20,093 nucleotides of DNA from a virus. This document shows positions 6,376-12,327 of this stretch, piece by piece (position 1 is the stretch's first letter; the number at the start of each line of letters is the position of its first letter). The notes below the pieces were generated by a model. The model ran no database searches, was not told the DNA's origin, and saw only the letters and a list, made by a program, of their open reading frames with translations. The stretch covers positions 7,670 to 27,762 of IMG/VR virus record IMGVR_UViG_3300030107_006922, one strand, 5' to 3'. A program made the position numbers and the translations under genes.

Positions 6376-6759
6376 ATGGCTACTCGTACTATTGAAGGCA
6401 CTTTAGATACTCTTAGTATTGATGCTGGTTCTGAGATTACTTATCTTGGGGCTACAGCAGCAGGAAACCCTGGCGAGGCTATTAGAGGCTTTCGCGTAAA
6501 TCCTGGCGGAACTGGGGACATAAAGGTCACATTGGACAGAACCAGTGCTATTGGGACAATGGAAATCTTCCAAGAAGATGATCATTCAGCAGGTAGTGCT
6601 CCTACTGGCTATAAGAAATTTGCCAATATAGCTAAAGATGGCAAAGGAAAAGGAGTCGTTGGTGTGACCGTTACTAACGCTGCTAAAAACTATGTTGTGC
6701 TATTAACATTAGATGGTTATTCTAGTGTTAGCTATAACGGTAGCGTTGTCGTCCCATAA
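6376..6759 (+). CDS. beta-rich conserved cyanophage protein, probably structural
   Basis: The protein has 127 residues, no cysteines and no membrane segment. Alternating short strands (ITYLGATAAG, GDIKVTLDRT, VVGVTVTNAA, NYVVLLTLDGY) suggest a compact beta-sandwich, as in phage decoration or tail accessory proteins. That assignment is inference from composition. The region after residue 90 has a KDGKGKGVVGVTV motif that I recall in cyanomyovirus homologues of unknown role. The gene follows the NblA-like one by 5 bases. Its last codons overlap the N-terminus of the lysozyme-like gene in another frame. Confidence 0.65.
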   Translation: MATRTIEGTLDTLSIDAGSEITYLGATAAGNPGEAIRGFRVNPGGTGDIKVTLDRTSAIGTMEIFQEDDHSAGSAPTGYKKFANIAKDGKGKGVVGVTVTNAAKNYVVLLTLDGYSSVSYNGSVVVP

Positions 6760-7489
6760 GAGTAATTTACAAGAAAAGTGGAAAGAATATCCGTTTTTAA
6801 CGAGAAAGGGTATTGATTTAATAAAAGAGCATTCGTTAGCCCGTACTTATATAGGTATGGATAGATATGCCTCGTATAAAGAGTATGGAGAAGACATTTG
6901 GAGAATAGGTTATGGGAGTAAAAAACTAGGTAAAAGGTGGGTATCCTCGTCTGAGAAGGCTACTAAGGAAGAAATAGATTCCCAATTAGAAGAAGATTTA
7001 AAGGATTTTTCAAATCTAGTTTCTAGTTACGTTTTAGTACCACTAAACACTAATAGAAAAGCAGCTATTTTAAGTTTTGCTCAAAGTATTGGTATAGCTT
7101 CTTTTAAAACTTGTCGATTATTAGATCTAATAAATAGTTCTGCTGGTAGAACTAAGATTATTAAAGAATGGAGTCCGTATATTAATCGTCTTTGGAGGTC
7201 AGGTGGAGATCTGATAATAGATAAACGTCGTATGGAACTGGATACGTACTTTGCCCCTGACAAGGAAATTCCAACTTTGGTTCCTCATCGTTGTAAGTTG
7301 AAGAGATGCTTATTAAATCTCCCTGAGACTTATAATGGAAATCCAAATCAACTGAAGGCAATTGATTATCTTGAGAAGAAATTGTTAAAATGGGATCCTT
7401 CTGGTGAGGTTTTACGTCAGTTTTTTCGTTATTGGTCTCAGAAGCCCACTTGTCTAGGATCTTCGCCGCGTCAGGCTCGTAATGTTTGA
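6746..7489 (+). CDS. GH24-type lysozyme-like protein with an altered active site
   Basis: From the TTG at 6746 this is 247 residues. Residues 18-160 follow the phage lysozyme fold: LTRKGIDLIKEH with the general-acid Glu28, the IGYGS signature (54-58), a helix with RKAAILSFAQSIG, and a final RRMELDTYF helix. The classical triad Glu-x8-Asp-x5-Thr is broken: about ten residues are inserted, and the Thr before IGYG is Arg53. Residues 165-247 are a cyanophage-specific extension ending in SGEVLRQFFRYWSQKP. It may cleave peptidoglycan during lysis or infection, or only bind it. An ATG at 6713 would add MVILVLAITVA, a hydrophobic lead overlapping the previous gene out of frame. I prefer the TTG because I recall homologues starting near SHKSNLQEKW. 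Confidence 0.75.
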   Translation: MSSHKSNLQEKWKEYPFLTRKGIDLIKEHSLARTYIGMDRYASYKEYGEDIWRIGYGSKKLGKRWVSSSEKATKEEIDSQLEEDLKDFSNLVSSYVLVPLNTNRKAAILSFAQSIGIASFKTCRLLDLINSSAGRTKIIKEWSPYINRLWRSGGDLIIDKRRMELDTYFAPDKEIPTLVPHRCKLKRCLLNLPETYNGNPNQLKAIDYLEKKLLKWDPSGEVLRQFFRYWSQKPTCLGSSPRQARNV

Positions 7490-7556
7490 GCATATCTATA
7501 GCGTCCCAGAGTTGTAGTTCTGGTGTGTAATTTTCTAGGAAGGTTTCGTACTGCAT
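7182..7556 (-). CDS. unknown protein, C-terminal part antisense to the lysozyme-like gene
   Basis: The ATG at 7556 opens a plausible beginning: MQYETFLENYTPELQLWDAI, then DMLKHYEPDAAKILDKWASE, a natural-looking helical sequence. From about residue 23 (position 7489) the frame runs entirely antisense to the lysozyme-like gene and continues to 7182 without a stop. Composition becomes less protein-like after about residue 50. Either the real protein is overlapping and about 124 residues long, or only the first part matters. It begins 22 bases inside the end of the DUF1599-like gene and is probably translated from that transcript. Function unknown. Confidence 0.45.
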   Translation of the reverse strand: MQYETFLENYTPELQLWDAIDMLKHYEPDAAKILDKWASETNNEKTDVKPHQKDPILTISSQDNQLPSVDLDFHYKSQGDLISISSTYNDEEPKLEFPCQGQSTYPVPYDVYLLSDLHLTSKDD

Positions 7557-7897
7557 GATGGAAGGGATGTTGTAGAGTTTCGAACTTTTACAGGTTTTAA
7601 AACTTTTTGTTGTTTATTTATACCTATTTTAAGTAAAATTAAATAACCTATCAAATCCATTAATACATCTTCATCTGTTGAAAGCAGTCCAACTCCTTTT
7701 TTTATACGATTTAATTTATCATCTATCCGTACTAAGAGTTGTTCTACTTCGTTTGCTTGACTGAATATTCGACAAGGATTTAAGGCTGAATCGCCATAAT
7801 TTTTATTTTTATATAATAAAAGTTCTTTTACATCATCACAAATACGTGCGATTTCAACTTGGGTATCTGTCATTACAGTATTACTTTGTATATTCAT
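7535..7897 (-). CDS. DUF1599/Nmad1-like protein
   Basis: This 120-residue, mostly helical protein carries a conserved phage pattern. Ile-Cys-x-x-Val-Lys-Glu-Leu-Leu is followed by KNKNYGDSALNP (31-42), then RIDDKLNRI (57-65), and finally DEDVLMDLIGYLILLKI (75-91). This matches the DUF1599 / nucleotide-modification-associated domain 1 type seen in many phages, whose biochemical role is not settled. I assign the family from memory of the motif order. The C-terminal 30 residues are basic and less conserved. It starts with ATG three bases after the Dam-like gene ends and overlaps the next gene by 22 bases, so it belongs to the same operon. Confidence 0.6.
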   Translation of the reverse strand: MNIQSNTVMTDTQVEIARICDDVKELLLYKNKNYGDSALNPCRIFSQANEVEQLLVRIDDKLNRIKKGVGLLSTDEDVLMDLIGYLILLKIGINKQQKVLKPVKVRNSTTSLPSCSTKPS

Positions 7898-7900
7898 AAT

Positions 7901-8527
7901 TTAACAGATGATTTTTCCAATGTTTGAAAACACTTCTTTAAATTTGTCGATTTGCGAAAAACCTAAATCCAATTTTGGTAAATAGATAAAGTAACCCCAG
8001 TATATAGGTGATTTCAGGGTATACAAGTCTTTGCCATGTATTAGATTAGCTCTATCAGTAGGAATACAAACAGGATAATCCCACATCTCTGGACATATCC
8101 TCATCATTTCTGGGTAAATAGTATAAAACAGTGCTTCTGGAATATTACGAAGCTTCCATTCTTTTACTAAACGTTTAAACCAAATAACTGAAGGTGCTTT
8201 AGAGGAAGCCCCAGACTCTAAACTCCATCGCCAAGTTCCCCGATCTTTATTAAAAGAGCATCTACCAAAACTCGGAGGAAATAGATAAGTGGTACCTGTC
8301 CAAGGATCTTGCATGTTTAAGCCATCCTCTTCTAAGGTATATATTTTTTTAGCCCTTAAGAATTCGATATTTGCCGTATGTGTTGAACAAGGATCTAGGT
8401 CAATATCTCCTAAAACGGCATAGATATAAGGTAAATATTCTGCTGGAGTTAACCAATCATCTTTTATATGAGATATTCGGCCTATTATTCGTTTGTAATC
8501 GGCCCATCTGAACTTTCGTTTCTTCAC
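7901..8527 (-). CDS. Dam-like DNA adenine methylase fold lacking the catalytic motif
   Basis: This 208-residue protein starts with GTG overlapping the previous stop (GTGA). It opens like phage N6-adenine methylases of the Dam (PF05869) type: WLTPAEYLPYIY (25-36), IDLDPCSTHTAN (42-53), an aromatic YTLEEDGLNMQDPWTG (63-78). The motif after this, normally Asn or Asp then Pro-Pro-Tyr/Phe, reads L-F-P-P-S-F (82-87), so the catalytic Asn/Asp is Phe. The rest has many aromatics (WYWGYFIYLP-type segments) and several cysteines. True Dam proteins methylate adenine using S-adenosylmethionine. This one may have lost catalysis or use a variant site. It is part of a tight six-gene minus-strand run. Confidence 0.65.
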   Translation of the reverse strand: MKKRKFRWADYKRIIGRISHIKDDWLTPAEYLPYIYAVLGDIDLDPCSTHTANIEFLRAKKIYTLEEDGLNMQDPWTGTTYLFPPSFGRCSFNKDRGTWRWSLESGASSKAPSVIWFKRLVKEWKLRNIPEALFYTIYPEMMRICPEMWDYPVCIPTDRANLIHGKDLYTLKSPIYWGYFIYLPKLDLGFSQIDKFKEVFSNIGKIIC

Positions 8528-8934
8528 ATCATTTTTATGAAATCGGCTCCTGCCGTGTCATGTTTATAGTGGACAAGAGTCATTTTTTCTTGATCTTGAA
8601 TAATAAATAGTGATTCTTTTTTAGGATCTATTTGTTCTGCTCTTGTGATTGCTTTTTTCATAACATCGGCAACCCCAGTCATATCCCTATTATTGAAGTC
8701 ATTAAGAGCGTTCATTAAATGGTCAACAGTTAAGTAGAACATGCTTTTCTTCTCATCTAGTGCATCTGGTACATAGACCATTGCTCCAGCTCCTTCTTTC
8801 TTATGAAATTCAGAATAAAATTCACACATGTCTGCACAGATACGTTCAATTGTCAGTTGAAGTAGCTTTGCTTCATCTTCCCCTGTTACGGTGCGTAAAA
8901 GTTTCTTGAGGAGTTTGTTTCGTCTGTTTGTCAT
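8524..8934 (-). CDS. unknown helical protein
   Basis: The protein has 136 residues and begins with a basic stretch (NRRNKLLKKLLR). A helical middle follows, with a conserved-looking GAGAMVYVPDALDEKK segment, and a mixed C-terminus with FIIQDQEKMTLVHY. There is no membrane segment or recognisable catalytic motif. It is translationally coupled to the Dam-like gene by a 4-base overlap, so the two may act together. The upstream gene ends 25 bases before. A GATAAATA box five bases upstream of the ATG is too close to be a normal promoter. Confidence 0.6.
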   Translation of the reverse strand: MTNRRNKLLKKLLRTVTGEDEAKLLQLTIERICADMCEFYSEFHKKEGAGAMVYVPDALDEKKSMFYLTVDHLMNALNDFNNRDMTGVADVMKKAITRAEQIDPKKESLFIIQDQEKMTLVHYKHDTAGADFIKMM

Positions 8935-8959
8935 GGATTTATTTATCTGATTTAGTTTA

Positions 8960-9553
8960 TCAAGGTTTACTTTGAGTTCCAGTCTTTACTTTTGGAACCG
9001 ATTTTATAAGATCGCCTAAACCAGATTTTTTTAGGGTTTCCAGTAGTTTAGGTAAGGGTTGATAGAGGACTACTGCTTTTTGCATATTACCTATTTTTTT
9101 AATTAATTTTCCATTTGCATCTCTTAATTTTGTTAGTTCACCTTGGCGTATTAGATATTCCGCAACGCATCTATATCTACGTTTTTCCGCTAGATTTATT
9201 TCTGGATAACGATCACAAATTGTACTAGTCCTCATATCGCTAAAAGTTAGTCTTATTTGATCTGCTAAAGAAAGACCAAGCATTGAATCTGTTGTGCTGG
9301 TTTCATAGCTACAGATTAGTTCTAAGTATCTTCTTAAGTCAGATGTTTCAAAGCTACCGGATGGTGGTATAAAAATTTCTACTTGCTCTATTAAAGAAGC
9401 AACTAGCTTTTCTTCATAGTTTTCGATGGTTACTGAGTTTATATCTAAATCGCAGAATCTATAGCTCTGATAAAGGTTTTCATCTGCTTCTATAGGTTCA
9501 TAATCTGTGTGATTTAGACTTTCAATCCAGTCCTCATTTTTTATAACTGTCAT
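8960..9553 (-). CDS. unknown protein, possible small winged-helix end
   Basis: This 197-residue protein starts with an ATG overlapping the previous stop (ATGA, 9550-9553). The first half is acidic and looks all-alpha with short loops. Residues 125-160 (AEKRRYRCVAEYLIRQGELTK, then LRDANGKLIKK) have the helix-turn-hairpin order of a small winged-helix domain, but this is only a resemblance. The C-terminus is Lys/Ser-rich. No motif ties it to an enzyme family. By position it belongs to the same run as the Dam-like and DUF1599-like genes. Confidence 0.55.
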   Translation of the reverse strand: MTVIKNEDWIESLNHTDYEPIEADENLYQSYRFCDLDINSVTIENYEEKLVASLIEQVEIFIPPSGSFETSDLRRYLELICSYETSTTDSMLGLSLADQIRLTFSDMRTSTICDRYPEINLAEKRRYRCVAEYLIRQGELTKLRDANGKLIKKIGNMQKAVVLYQPLPKLLETLKKSGLGDLIKSVPKVKTGTQSKP

Positions 9554-9951
9554 GCAAGGACTTTATCTTTTGGAATCTTAACCGAAAAATGATGATCGTC
9601 CCACTGTTTCTTATGATCTAATCGAATAACGAGTCGATAATAGTCATTAATATCTGCCATGTGCTCTTTCATGGTCGTCAATTGACGCCATTTTGATCCA
9701 TAGATTTCTTTCAGTCTTTTTTCACATTTTGTCCTTGAGCCGCCATAGTTTTCTGTTTCCCAAAGGGCTTTAGCAAACATTCTTTGTTGATGTGTTGTTA
9801 ATTCTAGTAATTCCTCTATGGACATTTTTGATATAAGCTCGCTAAACTCTGTAAGGAAAGGGTATTTTTCTTCATGCGTCGTCCTATTACATATGCTGAG
9901 CTGCTTTTGATCTTGGCTCTCTTGCCTGTCAGTATTATTGGGGTCCAACAT
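9550..9951 (-). CDS. unknown helical protein
   Basis: The frame from the ATG at 9951 gives 133 residues. The first 43 or so are polar, and their DNA is shared in antisense with the 9874-10002 membrane microprotein, so the true start could be an internal ATG at 9822 (MSIEELLEL). The remainder is clearly protein-like: SIEELLELTTHQQRMFAKAL, KCEKRLKEIYGSKWRQL, then YYRLVIRLDHKKQWDDHHFSV. It looks like an all-alpha, positively charged, possibly DNA-binding protein, but no family is recognised. It starts the six-gene minus run and overlaps the next gene by 4 bases. Confidence 0.5.
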   Translation of the reverse strand: MLDPNNTDRQESQDQKQLSICNRTTHEEKYPFLTEFSELISKMSIEELLELTTHQQRMFAKALWETENYGGSRTKCEKRLKEIYGSKWRQLTTMKEHMADINDYYRLVIRLDHKKQWDDHHFSVKIPKDKVLA

Positions 9952-10002
9952 TTACACGAGTTTGTGACAGATAGAATCAGTATAGAAATAAAACTAAAGT
10001 AG
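9874..10002 (+). CDS. 42-residue membrane protein
   Basis: An ATG at 9874 opens 42 residues, MRRPITYAELLLILALLPVS then IIGVQHLHEFVTDRISIEIK, ending LK and TAG at 10000-10002. The layout is a basic start, one hydrophobic helix (about 9-24) and a charged amphipathic tail. AAGGAAAGGG lies about 11 bases upstream as a ribosome-binding site. The Hint gene starts four bases after it. The first 78 bases are antisense to the start of the 9550-9951 gene. The sequence is too protein-like to be accidental in my judgement. Function unknown. Confidence 0.55.
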   Translation: MRRPITYAELLLILALLPVSIIGVQHLHEFVTDRISIEIKLK

Positions 10003-10006
10003 TACA

Positions 10007-11053
10007 ATGGGTAGACGCATACCTGATATGGAAGTTCTTTTATCAGGAGGTATAAAAAAACCTTTAAAAGAACTAGAGGTAGGAGATAAGGTTCAAACTC
10101 TTCATCAGGATACTTTAGAAGAAAGAGAGGCGGAAGTTAGTTATGTAAGGGTTATTGACTCTCCTTTACTTTCTTTAACTCTTTCAGGAAAAGAATTTGT
10201 TTGTTCAGAAGAGGATAGATTTTATGCAACTAATTTAAATAGATGGGTACACGCTTCAAGTCTATTAGAAGGCGATACAATCTCTCAGTTAGATGGAGAA
10301 GTCAAATTTGAAGGAAAGAAAAAAATAGGAAAAGGTAAATCAGTTGAATTAACCGTTGATGATGCCCATACATACGTGTGTGATGGAGTTTTAATGCATA
10401 ACAAGGGTGGTAGTCCTCCTCCACCAACCATTATCATGCCTCCTCCACCTCCACCACCACAGATTGTGACGGAAGTGACTCCCCAGCAAACATATCAGGA
10501 TGCTTCGGATTATCTGAGACGTATACAAAAGAGAGATGATGCAATAGAGAAGAGACGTTGGGACATGGGATTATCACCTGCCGATATAAGGGTTCGACAT
10601 ACTGCTAGTGATTTACGTGGTGCAGAGAATGCTGCCGCACTTTCAGGTCCACCAAATCCAGCAAGTATGCCAGGCTATTTTGGTTCACAGACGATGCCAG
10701 GTGGTAGAAGCGCTGCTAGTCAAATTGTTGATGCTTTATATTCTGGACCTGAGAAAGGAAGTCAAAGCAGACAAACTCGTATTACACCTAAACAATATTT
10801 AGATTACTCAACTCCTAAAGCTGTTTATGCAGGTCCACAAGCTCGATTAAATCAGATGCAGGAGGCATATGATCTTGCAATGCAACAAAAAGCTAAAGAG
10901 ACCTTTACTCCAACTGAGTTTGAAGCCCCTTCTTGGGCTGAAAGAGACTGGTGGGACGAAATTCAAAAATGGGAAGAGAGAAGCGATAAAGTCGAGATGG
11001 GGGATCCTACTCCTGTTATTTATGATGCTGACGATCTAAAAAAGAAAAAATAG
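10007..11053 (+). CDS. N-terminal Hint (intein-like) domain protein lacking Cys1
   Basis: This 348-residue protein begins with a Hint domain (1-133): MEVLLSGGIKKPLKELEVGD at the start, then WVHASSLLEGDTISQL, ending AHTYVCDGVLMHNK. The C-terminal splice residues His131-Asn132 and the block F His121 are present. The splice Cys normally at the domain start is missing (GRRIP), and the block B T-x-x-H is S-E-E-D (67-70). So N-terminal splicing is impossible as far as I can see, while Asn-dependent C-terminal cleavage could survive. A Pro-rich linker (137-151: PPPPTIIMPPPPPPP) leads to a helical, Gln/Arg-rich region and an acidic end. It is probably a tail or virion-associated protein in which the domain separates or processes the C-terminal part. 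Confidence 0.7.
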   Translation: MGRRIPDMEVLLSGGIKKPLKELEVGDKVQTLHQDTLEEREAEVSYVRVIDSPLLSLTLSGKEFVCSEEDRFYATNLNRWVHASSLLEGDTISQLDGEVKFEGKKKIGKGKSVELTVDDAHTYVCDGVLMHNKGGSPPPPTIIMPPPPPPPQIVTEVTPQQTYQDASDYLRRIQKRDDAIEKRRWDMGLSPADIRVRHTASDLRGAENAAALSGPPNPASMPGYFGSQTMPGGRSAASQIVDALYSGPEKGSQSRQTRITPKQYLDYSTPKAVYAGPQARLNQMQEAYDLAMQQKAKETFTPTEFEAPSWAERDWWDEIQKWEERSDKVEMGDPTPVIYDADDLKKKK

Positions 11054-11054
11054 T

Positions 11055-11240
11055 TCAAGTAGGTTGATCACGAGGGTCAGTTAGCCACTCTTGATAAGAT
11101 TCTTTTAAAACTTTATAATCTTCGAAGGGAATTAGTATTACATTCTCTTCGTCTATTTTTATATGGTCTTTATCTATATTGATTGCTGTAATGATATCTT
11201 CTAAATCAAACTCCAATTCTTGAAGTGTGATAGTTCTCAT
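11055..11240 (-). CDS. Phd/YefM-like antitoxin homologue
   Basis: A 61-residue protein that starts MRTITLQELEFDLEDIITAI and continues with the characteristic hairpin and strand: HIKIDEENVILIPFEDYKVL, then a helix ending KESYQEWLTDP. This fits the N-terminal DNA-binding domain of Phd/YefM antitoxins. Known members bind their own promoter as dimers and neutralise a toxin through a C-terminal tail. No toxin gene lies on either side: the neighbours are the Hint gene (convergent, one base apart) and a beta-sandwich protein. As a stand-alone copy it may repress transcription or block a host toxin; both are inference. Confidence 0.6.
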   Translation of the reverse strand: MRTITLQELEFDLEDIITAINIDKDHIKIDEENVILIPFEDYKVLKESYQEWLTDPRDQPT

Positions 11241-11256
11241 TACTTTTAGGCGGAGA

Positions 11257-11264
11257 TATTTATC
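11257..11264 (-). promoter_or_regulatory. candidate T4-like late promoter for the antitoxin-like gene
   Basis: GATAAATA on the minus strand fits the cyanomyovirus late-promoter pattern NATAAATA. It ends 16 bases before the antitoxin-like ATG, directly after the stop of the upstream gene at 11265. The motif is short and A/T-rich, so the assignment is weak. Confidence 0.3.
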
Positions 11265-11942
11265 TTAACTCTCTACTTCTCCAAAATCTAATAATTCATT
11301 TACTGTTCCTGTTATTAATCCAAAATCAATAGTTGCTTCTACATCTTCTGTTACGCTTCCCCAATCCAATATATTTACGTTTACACCAATTGAATAAGTC
11401 GTTTCTAAATATCTAATATCATTTGTAATAAGGAATAAATAATTACCTGCGTTTAATTTTAATGTTGGATAGTCATTAGTAACTAAACCTCCTTCGTCAT
11501 CTAGATAATCAATTGCCCCTTCGTTATATACATAACCTAAATCATTTATAGGTAACTCTTCTCTTCTTTTATCTTCTGTTATACGATAGAAAGCTATTAA
11601 TGTATTTTTATTAGTATTCTCTTCATAAGAAAATTGAGAAAAGTTCTGAGTAAACTGTACAGAACGTGGTTCTTTTAATTTTATTTGATAAAAAGTTGTC
11701 TGTTTACGTGATAAACCACCATGAGAGTTTTTTATTGTAAAAGAACGGAAAACTGATGAGAAATCTCCTAAGTCAATTGGGTTATTTAAGTTATCGCCAG
11801 ATTCAGCTGGTTTTGGATCTGAACCAAAATATGAAGTAGGGCCATAAGCTGTAGGTCCTGCTCCACCTGTAGGATACGCCTCAACAGTTCCTAGATTATA
11901 AAAACCTGTATTACTTGGAATTGTCGCTAGATACCTGCTCAT
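11265..11942 (-). CDS. PPC-like beta-sandwich protein, probable virion or adhesion protein
   Basis: From the ATG at 11942 this is 225 residues (MSRYLATIPSNTGFYNLGTV). An upstream ATG at 12020 is in frame but lies inside the next gene. The middle (about 55-190) resembles bacterial pre-peptidase C-terminal (PPC) domains: IDLGDFSSVFRSFTIKN, then TTFYQIKLKEPRSVQFTQNF, and LKLNAGNYLFLITNDI. These fold as beta-sandwiches used in adhesion. The C-terminus repeats the motif D-[WF]-G-x-[VI] three times (LDWGSV, IDFGLI, LDFGEV). I infer a structural or host-binding role. The PPC match is by pattern only, and family membership is not certain. Confidence 0.6.
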   Translation of the reverse strand: MSRYLATIPSNTGFYNLGTVEAYPTGGAGPTAYGPTSYFGSDPKPAESGDNLNNPIDLGDFSSVFRSFTIKNSHGGLSRKQTTFYQIKLKEPRSVQFTQNFSQFSYEENTNKNTLIAFYRITEDKRREELPINDLGYVYNEGAIDYLDDEGGLVTNDYPTLKLNAGNYLFLITNDIRYLETTYSIGVNVNILDWGSVTEDVEATIDFGLITGTVNELLDFGEVES

Positions 11943-12327
11943 ATTCTTCAGATAAACCAGTGTAAATTGAATGAAAAGGATGCTTAGGATCTGATCGTCC
12001 AGATTTTTCATACCTTTCATTCATTATTCTAACTCGTTCAGCCATTGCCCTAACTCCTTTTCTACCTGTACTTTCTTCCTCCACTGTTGAGATATTGTGA
12101 TAATCGAGATCAATTTCCAACTGGTTTAAATGTGCTTGAGCTTCTTTTTCTGTATCACACCAATCTCCAAAAGTAACATCACCCCCAATAACAATCATTG
12201 GTGCATATTGCTTTTCTTCTAAGTGATAATTACTAGGAACTACTTCACTCCTCTTCGATACTACTTTTTTTATCTTTGTAGTGTTTGAAGATGTTTCCAT
12301 GGGTGAGGCAGATGGTTTTAACTTCAT
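11911..12327 (-). CDS. unknown protein
   Basis: The start is taken at the ATG at 12327 (138 residues, MKLKPSASPMET). Another ATG at 12300 is in frame. The frame stays open further upstream, but that stretch lies inside the HNH-like gene. The protein has a Lys-rich N-terminus, a mixed middle with YAPMIVIGGDVTFGDWCDTEKEAQ and an amphipathic helical end. No motif is recognised. It overlaps the upstream HNH-like gene by 83 bases and the downstream beta-sandwich gene by 32 bases, so the set may be translated from one transcript. Confidence 0.5.
   Translation of the reverse strand: MKLKPSASPMETSSNTTKIKKVVSKRSEVVPSNYHLEEKQYAPMIVIGGDVTFGDWCDTEKEAQAHLNQLEIDLDYHNISTVEEESTGRKGVRAMAERVRIMNERYEKSGRSDPKHPFHSIYTGLSEEYEQVSSDNSK

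Noticed and set aside
8940-8947. Late-promoter-like GATAAATA for the 8524-8934 gene
   Set aside because: Only five bases from the start codon, leaving no room for a leader, and the box is a common A/T-rich string.
10608-10802. Second plus-strand frame inside the Hint gene
   Set aside because: Overlaps the well-supported frame and translates to unstructured low-information sequence.
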